DNA of 64,000 nt from Treponema sp. (GCA_022010055.1 CP091737.1:1116001-1180000); one strand, 5' to 3'. Shown: positions 1-10,615, counted from the first letter of the stretch. The notes: generated by a model not told the origin, from the letters alone. Made by a program: numbers and translations.

Positions 1-396
1 TACCATTACCTGCGGATTGTTTCCAAAAGATGTAGCTTCCACCACACCCTGCGCCGTTGAGTCTCCAATGTCGAGCTCAACAGTTTTTCCCAAAGTAGAA
101 GCCGCCTGCGAGGAACTTATTATTCCTGCCATCTTGTTGAAAGATTCATTCATGTTTGTCATCTGCTCCAGCGATGAAAACTGCGCCATCTGAGAAATGA
201 ACTGGGTATCTTCCATTGGACTTGTAGGATCCTGATTAGTAAGCTGGGTAATCAGAAGCTTTAAAAAATCATCTTTACCCAGCTGCTGGGAAGCTTTACG
301 TCCATTCGCAGTGTTAGTTTTGTTGAAATTGTTCACCGCATTGTCAACAGCAAACTTTTCACTTGATGTCATGGTTGTCTTAACTTCATTTACCAT
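1..396 (-). CDS. flgD: Flagellar hook assembly scaffold FlgD (3' part beyond window)
   Basis: This is the N-terminal part of FlgD, the hook-capping scaffold needed to assemble the flagellar hook. The frame reads KDDFLKLLITQLTNQDP, then SPMEDTQFISQMAQFSSLEQM, which is the conserved FlgD N-terminal signature, and it is still open at base 1. I chose the ATG at 396 because GAGG lies about 8 bases upstream. An in-frame ATG at 426 has no ribosome-binding site. It follows fliK on the same strand, in the flbB-fliK-flgD order known from the spirochaete flagellar operon. In spirochaetes the hook sits in the periplasm. Identity is secure; the C-terminus is not visible. Confidence 0.9.
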   Translation of the reverse strand, partial: MVNEVKTTMTSSEKFAVDNAVNNFNKTNTANGRKASQQLGKDDFLKLLITQLTNQDPTSPMEDTQFISQMAQFSSLEQMTNMNESFNKMAGIISSSQAASTLGKTVELDIGDSTAQGVVEATSFGNNPQVMV

Positions 397-479
397 ATCA
401 GTACCTCGCCAACGGATTTCCGTCATTCTGTTTTGAACATCCAAAAGTTTTTCGGAAGTCTCTTTTTTATAATCGGAAT

Positions 480-1862
480 TTATGCAACGATGTTTATAGA
501 ATTCATTGCAGAATTTTCAATATTTTCAATTTCCGGAAAATTCTCTTCTGCAAAGCCATTTATTTCGCCGTAAACTTTTCTCATGGCAAATTCCGCCGCA
601 GGATTATTCTGATTTTCTCCGGAATGATTTCCTGCAAAATTCTGATTCGCAAGGGAAAGCTCCAGTCCGGCAGATTCAAATCCGCTCTGAACAAAAGCCT
701 GCCTTAAATTTTCAGCAGTTTCCTTAAACGCATTGAACGCTTCCTGGGTTGCGACAATAATTTTTCCAGAAATATTTTTTTCATTGACCTGCAAATCAAT
801 CTTTACGTTTCCAAGACTTTCCGGATGAAGAATAAGCTTTATTGAACCTACATCGTTGTCTTTTAGAACAATGTTTCCGGCCTTTACAATTTCACCGGCA
901 TTTTCCTGAATCTGATTCGCAAGCATCGCCTGAAAATTCGAACCGGCCGAGCCTGCCACCTGATTGTTAAGAGAACCGATATTCTGCTGCGCATTTGCGG
1001 CAAAATCCATTGTAACCTGCGGATTGTTTTTTTCATTGCGGTAAATTTCTGAAATCTCTGTGGAAGATTTCATGCTTTTTCCGGATTTTTCATCCGGCTT
1101 TTGCACGCTATTTTCAGAGCGCAAGTCCTGAACGGAAATTTTTTTGTCTTTATCAAGAAAGAATTTTTTTTCAGACTTAGAATCCAAGCCTTCAAGACTT
1201 CCGGTTTCTTCTGATTCCATAAAATCCGAAAGCCTTGGGTTATCCGCGCCGATTTCTTTATTTTCGACTTGATTTACAGCAGAGTTTCCGGAAGCTAAAA
1301 CCGCTTCAACTAAATTCAAATCGCTATTTTCAATCCGATTCTTAGACTTTTCAGCGGTTTTTTGCTCTTTTTCTTTTGACTGGATTTTTGAACCATCTTT
1401 TTCAGGTGTTCTTTTTGAAATTTCCACAGAAATTTCAGGGGAAACTTCCGCATTTTTTTCAATTTTTGCAGAATTTTCCGTCCCGCTTTTTAACTCTTCC
1501 TTTAAAACCTGTTTTTCAAGCTTGTTTTCAGCGTCATTTCCAGCGATTTTTACAGATTCCTCAGAGACAGACTCTTTTTCATCTGCAAGCGCAGAATTTT
1601 CATCCGAGGTCTTTTTCGCTGTTTCCGCCGCCTGCTCACCATTCTTAAGATTCTCATCTTTTTTTGCAGTTTTTTCATCAGGATTCAGCTGATTTTCAGA
1701 ATAAGAGGCTTTTTCAGAATTAACTTTTGCCTCATTTACAAAATCTGCAAATGTTTTTGATGAAGACGAACAAGAATCGCTCTTGTTAAATGAATTTTGC
1801 TGTGGCGACAACTGCTGCATTTTTGAAAAATCCAGATGATTCTGTACAGTTAATTGCTGCAT
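480..1862 (-). CDS. fliK: Flagellar hook-length control protein FliK
   Basis: FliK measures hook length and switches export specificity. The protein has 460 residues. Residues about 25-280 are low-complexity and rich in Lys, Glu, Ser and Asn, as in the disordered ruler part of FliK proteins. The C-terminal third holds the conserved Flg_hook region, with GSIKLILHPESLGNVKIDLQ, then GKIIVATQEAFNAF and a final segment with ESAGLELSLANQ. The start has a strong GGAGG 8 bases upstream. The gene lies between flbB and flgD on the same strand, so it is almost certainly in the flagellar operon. Called FlbC in older spirochaete literature. Confidence 0.9.
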   Translation of the reverse strand: MQQLTVQNHLDFSKMQQLSPQQNSFNKSDSCSSSSKTFADFVNEAKVNSEKASYSENQLNPDEKTAKKDENLKNGEQAAETAKKTSDENSALADEKESVSEESVKIAGNDAENKLEKQVLKEELKSGTENSAKIEKNAEVSPEISVEISKRTPEKDGSKIQSKEKEQKTAEKSKNRIENSDLNLVEAVLASGNSAVNQVENKEIGADNPRLSDFMESEETGSLEGLDSKSEKKFFLDKDKKISVQDLRSENSVQKPDEKSGKSMKSSTEISEIYRNEKNNPQVTMDFAANAQQNIGSLNNQVAGSAGSNFQAMLANQIQENAGEIVKAGNIVLKDNDVGSIKLILHPESLGNVKIDLQVNEKNISGKIIVATQEAFNAFKETAENLRQAFVQSGFESAGLELSLANQNFAGNHSGENQNNPAAEFAMRKVYGEINGFAEENFPEIENIENSAMNSINIVA

Positions 1863-1903
1863 GGCAATTCCTCCAGTAAAACATGAAAGAATTGCCTTTT
1901 TTT

Positions 1904-2524
1904 CTACTTCAGGGAATCTGGTTTGCTTAACATTTTCCGCTGTATCTCAGCGGCACGCCCGGCAGGCATCAACGAAAGCCAGTACGATCCCATAGAAGAA
2001 GTTCCGTTCCGCGCCGCAATCTCCTCCACTTTGCGAAGGACATCTATGACCGTCTGGTCATCCATTGCAACAAGAATATTTACAGCCGCTTCAGGACGCA
2101 TTCCGTTAAGGTTTGCGGCAATCTGTTCTATGTTTACATTCTTATCATCGTACTTTTTTAGCGTCTGGTTGAATGTTTTTTCTCTTTCTTCCTGAGATTT
2201 TTCGCGGTTTGAAAGCTCCGACGCAATCTGCTCGTTCAGTTTTTCTTTCTGGACAATCTCGCTTTCTCTCTTGTCAAGCTCTTCCATCCGCAAATCAATC
2301 GCTTCCCGCTGACTGTTAATTCTGTCCTGGTCTAAATCTGCCGCAATCGGTTTAGATGCGGTCGCGGTTACGGAAGTCTGGGGTTCTTTTCCAAGAATTT
2401 TGTACAACGGAGAAAAAACCGACTTCATGTGAACTACACCGAGATAGTCGAACCACAAAAGCCCGCCTAGAGCCATTATGATAATCAGCATGATGAGAAC
2501 TATTGATTTTCCGATTGCTTTCAC
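1904..2524 (-). CDS. flbB: Periplasmic flagellar collar protein FlbB (MotE-like)
   Basis: A 206-residue protein with one membrane segment near the N-terminus (about residues 8-28, IVLIMLIIIMALGGLLWF). A charged coiled coil follows (about 75-135), then a C-terminal MgtE_N/MotE-like domain (NLNGMRPEAAVNILVAMDDQTVIDVLRKVEEI). In spirochaetes FlbB is the base of the collar around the periplasmic flagellar motor; MotE-like proteins help build stator units. Its position upstream of fliK and flgD matches the flgB operon order in Borrelia and Treponema. Here it is preceded by hexokinase instead of fliJ, only 25 bases away, so transcription may start upstream of hexokinase or within it. Confidence 0.82.
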   Translation of the reverse strand: MKAIGKSIVLIMLIIIMALGGLLWFDYLGVVHMKSVFSPLYKILGKEPQTSVTATASKPIAADLDQDRINSQREAIDLRMEELDKRESEIVQKEKLNEQIASELSNREKSQEEREKTFNQTLKKYDDKNVNIEQIAANLNGMRPEAAVNILVAMDDQTVIDVLRKVEEIAARNGTSSMGSYWLSLMPAGRAAEIQRKMLSKPDSLK

Positions 2525-2549
2525 GATTTTCTCCTGTTAAAACAAAAAA

Positions 2550-3842
2550 CTAGTCAACCAGTCCCGCAATCGCAGTTCCGATTGTAATATCATTATCCAG
2601 ACAAACAATGTGCCAGTAAAGCCCCTTCTGTATGGTCAATACTTCATCAAGATAGCCCTGTACACGTGAAGAAATCTTGTATGTAAGCCAGAACGTCGAG
2701 CCGTCACAGTTTATGCAGACCGGCTTTGAAGCGCATTTTCCTTCTCCGCTCTGAACAACAGCCGCAGTAAGGATTGCGGCCGCACAACGCGCGGAACGTT
2801 CAGCCAGAGCATCAAAAAGTTCATAAAGAACATCGTAATCTTCCTGAGTCGCATTGTTTTCCGCGGCAAATTTTCCAAATGAATTTTCTGTGCTGTAAGG
2901 CGCATGAAGGAATTCGTTCATTTCGATTGTTGTAAAACTTTCAAGAGCTAAAAGCGAAGATGCGATTTTTTCAGAAAAAAGCTCTTCCTGAGCGGCGGTT
3001 TTAAGCATTTCAAGGGCTACTGCGCCAAGATAAGCGCCCGCGCACTGTTTTTCCATATAAAATGTTCCCGGTTTCTGCGATTTCGCATCATAGGCTTTGT
3101 CAAAATCAGAAAGAATCACGCTTTTAGTTTTTCCTGATTCGCATACTACAATCTGTTTCTTAAAATCTTTTCTGGAAGAAATTTCCGGCTGTATGTAGGC
3201 GGCGTTCATTCCTGTTCCAAGAATAAATCCAACGTATGAAGAATACGGATAACCTTTTGCGGCAGCCTTTCCGGCAAGAAGAGCCGCGACCGTATCATTG
3301 AGCATTGTAACTTTCTTCGGTTCTTGCCAGCCGTGCTCAACAAGAGCCGCCTTAAGGCATTTTCCAATCGGGTTTCCGATTACTTCCGGAGCCTTTACTT
3401 CTTTGGAAAATCCAAGAAGAATTCCGTCTCCGTCTTTTGTGATTTCCATAGGATAAGAAAAACAAAAACCAATTGTGTCCGACATTCCTTTAAGATGCTC
3501 AAGATTTTTTGCAAACTCGTCAAAAAATTCTTTTTTATTCAGTTCTTTTTCAACTCCGGGCATCCGAGTCTTTTTCATGTTTGAAATTTCGGCATTTCCC
3601 TTTTCGTCAAAAGTAACAAGGCTTGAACGGAAATTTGTTCCGCCCGCATCAATCACAATCACGCTTTTGTTTGTAATAGATTTTTCCGGCGGCAGGCACC
3701 ATGTAGGAATCATATCCTCATCAGCTTTTTTTCCGCAGAGACCGCGGTTCATGTCGTCAAGAATTGATTCTGCGACAAAATTAACATCAATGTGCCTTAC
3801 AAAATTGTGTCTGGAAAGAAATGCGCTTACAGCTGTATTCAT
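2550..3842 (-). CDS. hxk: Hexokinase
   Basis: A 430-residue sugar kinase of the eukaryote-like hexokinase family found in treponemes; it phosphorylates glucose at the start of glycolysis in the cytosol. Visible motifs are the phosphate-1 loop VIVIDAGGTNFRSSLVTF (about 61-78), the sugar-binding region with FCFSYP, LNDTVAALLAG (catalytic Asp) and the phosphate-2 loop GFILGTGMNAAYIQP. A third ATP-site segment, VCINCDGSTFW, lies near the C-terminus. The gene is divergent from the UvrD-type helicase, with 112 bases between the two starts, which must hold both promoters. It lies directly upstream of flbB. Confidence 0.88.
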   Translation of the reverse strand: MNTAVSAFLSRHNFVRHIDVNFVAESILDDMNRGLCGKKADEDMIPTWCLPPEKSITNKSVIVIDAGGTNFRSSLVTFDEKGNAEISNMKKTRMPGVEKELNKKEFFDEFAKNLEHLKGMSDTIGFCFSYPMEITKDGDGILLGFSKEVKAPEVIGNPIGKCLKAALVEHGWQEPKKVTMLNDTVAALLAGKAAAKGYPYSSYVGFILGTGMNAAYIQPEISSRKDFKKQIVVCESGKTKSVILSDFDKAYDAKSQKPGTFYMEKQCAGAYLGAVALEMLKTAAQEELFSEKIASSLLALESFTTIEMNEFLHAPYSTENSFGKFAAENNATQEDYDVLYELFDALAERSARCAAAILTAAVVQSGEGKCASKPVCINCDGSTFWLTYKISSRVQGYLDEVLTIQKGLYWHIVCLDNDITIGTAIAGLVD

Positions 3843-3954
3843 ATACGAATCCTCGGATTTATTTTATTTTTCCCTTCAAAAAACAGAAAGAAATATATAC
3901 ATTAGATTTTAACAAATATTGATAAAAACGCAATAGAATGTTAATTTTCATTCT

Positions 3955-5961
3955 ATGGCTTTAAACTTGGAAACTCTTAAAAATGAACTTAACCCGGAAC
4001 AGTACAGGGCTGTAACAACAGTAAACGGCGCAATCCTTATAATCGCCGGCGCAGGCAGCGGAAAAACGCGCGTAATCACATTCAGAATCGCCCACATGCT
4101 TGACATGGGAATTCCGCAGAGCCAGATTCTTGCGCTGACTTTCACAAACAAGGCCGCAAAAGAAATGTCAGACAGGGTAAAGGAACTTACGCAAAGAAAG
4201 CTTCAGAACCTTACGGTTTCAACATTTCACGCTTTTGGCGTAAAAGTTCTTAGGGCCGATATTGACAAGCTTGGCTACAGGGAAAATTTTTCGATTTATG
4301 ACGAAACCGACAGAACCGCGCTTATAAAGGAATGCGGCAGGGAACTTAAATTTTCTCCGGATGCGCTTGACATCTACAAAATCAGCCAGCTTTTTTCAAA
4401 TATAAAAACAGGAAGAAAAAACTGGCAGACCGAAAATGATATGTACCGGCAGCTTTACGACTGCTATCAGGAAGGATTAAAACTTTACAACGCCGTGGAT
4501 TTTGACGACCTTATCGTTCTGCCCATAAAGCTTTTCCGCGAGAATCCTGATGTTCTTGAGCGGTACAGGGATCGATTTAAATACATAATGGTGGATGAAT
4601 TCCAGGACACAAGCCATCAGCAGTACGAGCTGATGCACCTGCTTGCGGACGAGAACGTCGCTGTTGTAGGCGATGACGACCAGTCAATATACAGCTGGCG
4701 CGGCGCAGACTACCAGAATATCATTAATTTTGAAAAAGATTTCAAGGTGACAGAAATCAGGCTTGAGCAGAACTACCGCTCCACCGGCACTATTCTTGAC
4801 GCGGCGAACGGTGTTATTTCGCACAACACAAACCGGAAAGACAAAAAATTGTGGTCCGGCAAAGGTGAAGGAAAACCAATTGAAATCTATATGCCTGAAA
4901 ACGAAACTGAAGAGGCAAATTTCATTGCGGAAAGCATTCAGGGAATCGCAATAGAAGAAAAAAAGACTTATGATGACTTCGGTGTTCTAATCAGGGCAAA
5001 CACGCAGTCCAGATACATAGAAGAAGCGTTTCTGCAGGCAAATATTCCGTATACAATGAGCGGCGGAACAAGTTTTTTTGAGCGCAAAGAAATAAAAGAC
5101 ATAATAAGCTATTTGCGGGTCATTGCAAACCACGACGACGACATAAACCTTCTGCGGATTATAAATGTTCCAAGAAGAGGAATTGGTCGAGCCGCAATCC
5201 AGGTTATAAACGAAGAGGCTGAAAAACTTGGCTCAACCCTATGGACGGCAATCCAGTCGCTTGTCCAGGCAGAAGATAGCGCGGCAAGCGAAAATCTTAA
5301 GGAAGACCTGCAGGATTTTGTAAATTTAATTGAATCGAACCGGCAGAAACTTTTAAGCGGCCGCGGACTTTCAAAAAAAGTACGGGAAATGGTCGAGGAG
5401 ATAAACTACAAGGATTACCTTATCACGGAATATTCAAAAAGTGAAAAAGCCGTCCGTTTTAAGCTTAAAAACATCGAGCTTCTTCTGGAAATGATGGAAC
5501 GCTGGGAAATTGACCCGGACAATACGAATCCAAGCCTTTTTAATTACCTGAACAGAATAACTCTTATGAGCCGGGATAATGGCGATGATGAGAACGACAA
5601 GGGAAAAGTCAACCTGATGACAATCCATGCGTCAAAAGGACTGGAATTTCCTGTGGTTTTTATTGCCGGCGCGGAAGAAGGACTAATTCCGCACCAGCGT
5701 TCTGTTGATGAAAACAGCGGCAATGTGGAGGAAGAAAGACGGCTTTTCTACGTTGCAATTACCCGCGCGCGCGAAAAGCTCATCATATCCTCATGCCAGA
5801 AAAGGCGGAAAATGCAGGCCATCATTGAATGCGAGCCAAGCCGCTTCCTTGATGAAATTCCCCAGAACCTTGTTGAATACCACGAGCCTCAAAAAGAAGT
5901 TCCCCAGGAAATGGCTAAAGACATATTTGAAAATATGCTGAAAAAATTCACTGCAAATTAA
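3955..5961 (+). CDS. UvrD/PcrA/Rep-type 3'-5' DNA helicase
   Basis: A 668-residue superfamily 1A helicase for DNA repair and replication restart. All core motifs are present in order: Q motif LNPEQYRAV, Walker A AGAGSGKTR (about 31-39), TFTNKAAKEM, Walker B VDEFQDTS, GDDDQSIYSWRGAD, LEQNYRS, LMTIHASKGLEFPVVF and VAITRAREKL. The C-terminal tail after the last motif is short compared with PcrA, and no clear Tudor-like end is seen. Whether it is the UvrD, PcrA or Rep orthologue cannot be settled here. It converges with the ABC-F gene; about 60 bases separate their ends. Confidence 0.9.
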   Translation: MALNLETLKNELNPEQYRAVTTVNGAILIIAGAGSGKTRVITFRIAHMLDMGIPQSQILALTFTNKAAKEMSDRVKELTQRKLQNLTVSTFHAFGVKVLRADIDKLGYRENFSIYDETDRTALIKECGRELKFSPDALDIYKISQLFSNIKTGRKNWQTENDMYRQLYDCYQEGLKLYNAVDFDDLIVLPIKLFRENPDVLERYRDRFKYIMVDEFQDTSHQQYELMHLLADENVAVVGDDDQSIYSWRGADYQNIINFEKDFKVTEIRLEQNYRSTGTILDAANGVISHNTNRKDKKLWSGKGEGKPIEIYMPENETEEANFIAESIQGIAIEEKKTYDDFGVLIRANTQSRYIEEAFLQANIPYTMSGGTSFFERKEIKDIISYLRVIANHDDDINLLRIINVPRRGIGRAAIQVINEEAEKLGSTLWTAIQSLVQAEDSAASENLKEDLQDFVNLIESNRQKLLSGRGLSKKVREMVEEINYKDYLITEYSKSEKAVRFKLKNIELLLEMMERWEIDPDNTNPSLFNYLNRITLMSRDNGDDENDKGKVNLMTIHASKGLEFPVVFIAGAEEGLIPHQRSVDENSGNVEEERRLFYVAITRAREKLIISSCQKRRKMQAIIECEPSRFLDEIPQNLVEYHEPQKEVPQEMAKDIFENMLKKFTAN

Positions 5962-6023
5962 TAAATCCGCCTACGCTTTTATAGGTTCATCAAAAACTCA
6001 GATTCCAACCTAATCAGCGCAAA

Positions 6024-7672
6024 CTAAAATCGGAATTTTATTTTTTTGCCGGTTCCTTCGTAAAGTTTTTTGCGCTGCTCGGTAACAGATTCGTCGGCGA
6101 TATACGAGTCAAAAGACGTCATCTTGTCGATAGTTCCGTTCGGAGTTATCTCAACAATTCTGTTTGCAACAGACTGAACGAATTCATGGTCGTGGCTTGT
6201 AAAAAGCACAACGCCCGGAAAATTTATCAGCGCTTCGTTTAAAGACTGAATCGCCTCCAGGTCAAGATGATTTGTAGGATCATCAAGAATAAGGACATTC
6301 GCACCGGAAAGCATAAGTTTTGAAAGCATGCAGCGAACTTTTTCACCGCCGGAAAGAACCTTGACTTTCTTCAATGATTCATCACCGCTAAAAAGCATTC
6401 TCCCCAGAAATCCGCGGACATAGGCGTCATCCTGCTCTTTTGAATACTGCTTTAGCCATTCGGTAATGTTGTAGTTGTTGTCAAAATATTTTGAGTTATC
6501 GCGTGGAAGATACGTGTGGCTTGTAGTCTGCCCCCACAACACCTCTCCAACCTGCTGTTTTTTTACGCCGTTGATTATGTCAAACAGCGCGGAGATAGAA
6601 TTGTGCTCAATTCCGACAAAGGCAATCTTATCAGTTCTGCCTACATTAAGACTGAAATTATCCAATAGCTAACGCCATCTTCCTCGTAGTCTATTCCTTT
6701 TATGTCAAGGACATTGTTTCCGATTTCGCGGTCTTCCTTAAAATTAACATAAGGGAATTTTCTTGTTGAAACAGGAAGGTCTTCCACTGACTGCGCAAGT
6801 TTATCGTAAATTTTCTTGCGGCTTGTAGCCTGCTTGGACTTTGCGGCGTTAGAACTAAAGCGAAGGATAAATTCCTTAAGGTCTTTCATTTTATCCTCGG
6901 CTTTTTTCTGCTGTTCCCTTGCCTGCTTCTGAAGAACCTGAGTCATCTGATACCAGAAATCGTAGTTTCCGGCAAACTGGGTGATTTTTCCGTAGTCAAT
7001 ATCGCAGATGAACGTGCAGACTGTGTTCAAAAAGTGGCGGTCGTGGCTTACAACAATAACCGTATTTTCAAAATTCAAGAGCCAGTCTTCCAGCCATGAA
7101 ATCGATTCAATATCAAGACCGTTTGTAGGCTCGTCAAGAAGCAGAATATCCGGGTTTCCAAAAATAGCCTGGGCCAAAAGGACGCGGACTTTCTGGCTTT
7201 CATCCAGCTCGCCCATCATCTTGTCATGAAATTCTTCTTCCAGACCAAGGCCGGAAAGCATCTGCTCTATCTGGTTTTCCGCCTCATATCCGCCGAGCTC
7301 GCCGAATTCAGCCTGCATTTCACTTGCCTTTATGCCGTCTTCATCAGAAAAATCTTCTTTTGCATAAATTTCGTTTATCGCATTCGTAAGTTCATAAAGC
7401 TTAGGATAACCCATCATAACTGTATCTTTTACGGAATACGCATCATAGGCAAAGTGGTCCTGCTTCAGCACAGCCATCCGTTCACCCGTAGATATAGAAA
7501 TTGTTCCCGAATCATGGTCTATCTCACCGGAAAGAACTTTCAGAAAGGTTGATTTTCCGGCTCCGTTCGCACCAGTAATTCCATAGCAGTTTCCATTCGT
7601 GAACTTCAGGTTTACATCTTTAAACAGCGGTTTTTCGCTGAAACTTACGCTAACATCATTTACAGTAATCAA
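6024..7672 (-). CDS. ABC-F family ATPase, frame broken near 6665
   Basis: Two ATP-binding cassettes with no membrane segments, as in ABC-F translation factors that act at the ribosomal E site. The first cassette begins MITVNDVSVSFSEKPLFKDVNL and has Walker A GANGAGKST and LLLDEPTNGLD. A linker carries KQARE and KQATSRKKIYDKL. The second cassette has the signature LSGGEKVR and LILDDPTNHLDLEA, with an odd Walker A (VGIEHNSIS) that lacks the GxxGxGKS lysine. The frame breaks at about 6665: GVSYW in one frame becomes a sensible GVSLLDNFSLNVG if one C is restored in a CC pair. I treat it as one gene of about 550 residues. It is 16 bases downstream of the DEAD-box gene. Confidence 0.85.
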
Positions 7673-7688
7673 TTTAAAATCCTTTAAT

Positions 7689-9305
7689 TTATTTTTTTCC
7701 GAACAAAGACTTTATTTTAGTCCAAAGACCTTTCTTTACTTCCGGCTTTTTCTGTCCAGTCTTTACAGCGGCGTAATTCTTTTTAGCGCTTTCATTCTTT
7801 TTAACGCTGTTATTCCTGTAGTTTTTGTCCACTGTTTTTGAATATCCGGATTTTTTTGAATTTTTACGTTCAAAAGAGCGTCCTGATTTTCCAGAGCCAT
7901 ATTTTTCCTTGTAAAGTTTCATGCGGTCTTCATAAGACATTCCAGCAAGCTCTTCCGGATTGATTTTTTTATTGTTGAAAGTCTTCCGGTTATATGGCTT
8001 CTTTTCTGAATTCTGGTCAAAACTGCGTTTCTTGACATTGTTTCCGCCGCGCTTTTCACCGTATTTTTCAGAACGTTTGCCGGAATCAGAATATCTTCCC
8101 CTGTGTCCGCCATGAAAATCGTCATCATCATGCTGATATTCGGTCTTGATGTAGATTCCTGCGCTTTTGTCTTCCATCATCTGCTCCGGATATGCAACTT
8201 TTGCAGGAATCTGCATTTCTATATACCGTTCAATCGCAGGAAGATTATAGACATCCTGCTCTGAGCAGAACGTATATGCCTTGCCGGTTTTTCCAGCGCG
8301 CGCTGTCCGTCCGATTCTGTGCACGTAGTTTTCAGATTCGTTCGGAAGGTCGTAGTTTATCACCATCTCAAGGTCGTCAACGTCTATTCCCCGCGCCGCG
8401 ACATCAGTCGCGACAAGAACCTTAAGTTCTCCGGATTTAAAATCCTTAAGGATTTTAAGACGCTTGTACTGAGGCAAATCCCCGATTATGAATCCGGCTT
8501 TTATGCCGTTTATTTCAAGGCGCTTTGCAACAACCTCGCAGCTGCGCTTTGTATTGCAGAATATTATAACGCTTGAAGGATTTTCGTTTTTAAGGATTCC
8601 AATCAGGAGTTTCATTTTTTCATCGCTGGAAACATGAAAAAGCTCCTGGTCAATTTCGCTTACGGTTATATTTTCCGCGGCAATTTCTATTTCCTTAGGG
8701 TCACGCGTATATTCCCACGCAAGGTTTTTTACGTAAGTATTAAGAGTTGCGCTAAAAAGCATTGTCTGCCGCTGCTCGCTGGCAGGAACAAGCTTAAGAA
8801 TTTTACGCAAATCAGGATAAAATCCCATGTCGAACATTCTGTCGGCCTCGTCGCAGACAACAAAAGCCGCATTTGCCAGGGAAAGGTTTCCGCCTTCGCA
8901 CAAATCAATCAATCGTCCCGGCGTTCCGATAATAATATCAGCGCCGCGCTTTATGGCAGAAATCTGCTTTTCATAGCCTACACCGCCATACACACTGACT
9001 GTCTTTAATTTTGAGGCGCTGCATAAAGTCTTCGCCTCTTCTTCAACCTGAACAGCAAGTTCCCTGGTAGGAACCATAACCAAAGCTTTCTTTTCTTTGT
9101 TTTCTTCTTTTGAAAGCATTTCTTGTATTATAGCAACAAGGTAAGCTGCAGTTTTTCCGGTTCCAGTCTGCGACTGCACATAAAGGTCGGAACCATCCTG
9201 CGACATCATCAAAACCTGTTCCTGAACAGGCGTGCAGGTTTCATAGCCGGCAGCCTGAATTCCTTTTAACAAGTCTTCATTTAAATTAAATTCTGTAAAG
9301 TTCAT
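7689..9305 (-). CDS. DEAD-box ATP-dependent RNA helicase with basic tail
   Basis: A 538-residue RNA helicase that remodels rRNA or mRNA duplexes. Motifs in order: Q motif around GYETCTPVQEQ, Walker A SQTGTGKTAAY (about 40-50), PTRELAVQ, GTPGRLIDL, VCDEADRMFDMGF, FSATL, then the helicase C half with VIIFCNTKRSC, LVATDVAARGID and HRIGRTARAG. From about residue 385 the tail is very basic and rich in Arg, Lys, Gly and Asn, as in RhlE or CsdA-type enzymes that use the tail to bind RNA. It lies between the phosphofructokinase and ABC-F genes with gaps of 30 and 16 bases, so the three are probably one transcript. Confidence 0.9.
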   Translation of the reverse strand: MNFTEFNLNEDLLKGIQAAGYETCTPVQEQVLMMSQDGSDLYVQSQTGTGKTAAYLVAIIQEMLSKEENKEKKALVMVPTRELAVQVEEEAKTLCSASKLKTVSVYGGVGYEKQISAIKRGADIIIGTPGRLIDLCEGGNLSLANAAFVVCDEADRMFDMGFYPDLRKILKLVPASEQRQTMLFSATLNTYVKNLAWEYTRDPKEIEIAAENITVSEIDQELFHVSSDEKMKLLIGILKNENPSSVIIFCNTKRSCEVVAKRLEINGIKAGFIIGDLPQYKRLKILKDFKSGELKVLVATDVAARGIDVDDLEMVINYDLPNESENYVHRIGRTARAGKTGKAYTFCSEQDVYNLPAIERYIEMQIPAKVAYPEQMMEDKSAGIYIKTEYQHDDDDFHGGHRGRYSDSGKRSEKYGEKRGGNNVKKRSFDQNSEKKPYNRKTFNNKKINPEELAGMSYEDRMKLYKEKYGSGKSGRSFERKNSKKSGYSKTVDKNYRNNSVKKNESAKKNYAAVKTGQKKPEVKKGLWTKIKSLFGKK

Positions 9306-9335
9306 AAAGGTAAATATAAACTTTTTTACCTATAG

Positions 9336-10551
9336 TTACAACCTTATTTGACGCGGAAGTCCATCGTTCATAACAGGATTAAGCTCACCCTGAATAAGCG
9401 GGCGTATGTAATCCACAGCCTCGGTGGCAACGTAATCTTCTGTAATCCACTCAGAAGGAACTTTTTTTTCAACGTTTGCTATTTTGTGGACATCCGCCGT
9501 TTCGTAGGAAATTTTATAGGGAACATCGCTTTCCCGGCGCATGCAGACAACCCTGCCTGTCTCGTTTTCTTTTACAGCGGAAAGGACTGCTGTCTCGCCG
9601 CAGTTGAACGCCTCCTCAATGTCCGTAAGGCTTGCAAAATGGCTTGCGCATCTTTGCAGAGTTGAAATTTCAATCGCGCGGGCTTTTATGCGCATTGTAT
9701 TTTTTATAAGTGTCTCAAGATATTTTGCGCTTCCGCTCATCATTTTGTGGCCGAACGCATCCACCGCCGCCTGTTCGCTCGCAAGCTCGCAGACAAATCT
9801 TCCGTCCGCAAGGCGAACGCCTTCGCTAATGGCGACAACGCAATACTTTTTTTCCCGGACAATTTCCTTTACGCGCCTCATAAAAAAATCAACGTCAAAA
9901 ACTTTTTCCGGCAGGAAAATCATATCAACGCCCTCGCAGTCCTCGCCGCGTACAAGAGCCGCGCTTGCCGCAAGCCAGCCGGCGTTTCTTCCCATAATCT
10001 CAACGATTGTGACTGCCTCGCAGTCGTAGATACGGCAGTCGCACACAAGTTCCTTTAAGGTTGTGGCGATGTATTTCGCCGCGCTCCCGAATCCCGGAGT
10101 ATGGTCGGTCATAGCAAGGTCGTTGTCTATTGTTTGGAACGCCGACAAAACAGATTTTGCTTCCGGTTTTTGACGCGTAGTCGCTGAGTTTTTTTATTGT
10201 ATCCATTGAATCGTTTCCGCCGATGTAAAAAAAATACCCGATGGAAAGAGATTCCAGTTTTCTAAAGATTTTTTTGTAGATTTCCTCGTCCTGTTCAATT
10301 TCCGGCAATTTAAAACGGCACGAGCCCAAAAAAGACGCAGGAGTTCTTTTCAGAAGGTCAATTTCTATGTTGCTTTTTAATTTTTCGTCAAGGTCAACAT
10401 ATTCATCGTTTAAAAGCCCTTTGATTCCGTGCAGCATTCCGTAGACTTTTTTTACACCAAGATTTTTAGAAGCTTTAAAAACTCCTGCCAAACTTGAATT
10501 TATTACACAAGTAGGACCGCCAGACTGCCCGACAATTACATTCAATGCCAT
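9336..10551 (-). CDS. pfk: 6-phosphofructokinase, probably PPi-dependent; frame broken near 10133
   Basis: Converts fructose 6-phosphate to the 1,6-bisphosphate. The N-terminus reads MALNVIVGQSGGPTCVINSSLAG; GGNDS (about residue 104) and VGVP..TIDNDLAMTDHTPGFGSA follow, then EIMGRNAGWLAA. Restoring two A bases in the CCAAAC run gives PKTIDND. The Lys in PKTIDND in place of Gly, and GGNDS in place of GGDGS, point to the pyrophosphate-using type, though Asn in place of the usual second-site Asp makes the donor uncertain. The frame change at 10132-10134 fits an A5 to A3 contraction. Start at 10551 has AGGGG upstream. It heads the operon with the DEAD-box and ABC-F genes. Confidence 0.85.
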
Positions 10552-10615
10552 AAAAAACCCCTGAAATTTGTTGCTTTTAATGTAACACAAACTTTTTCAG
10601 GGGGCAAGCCACAAA

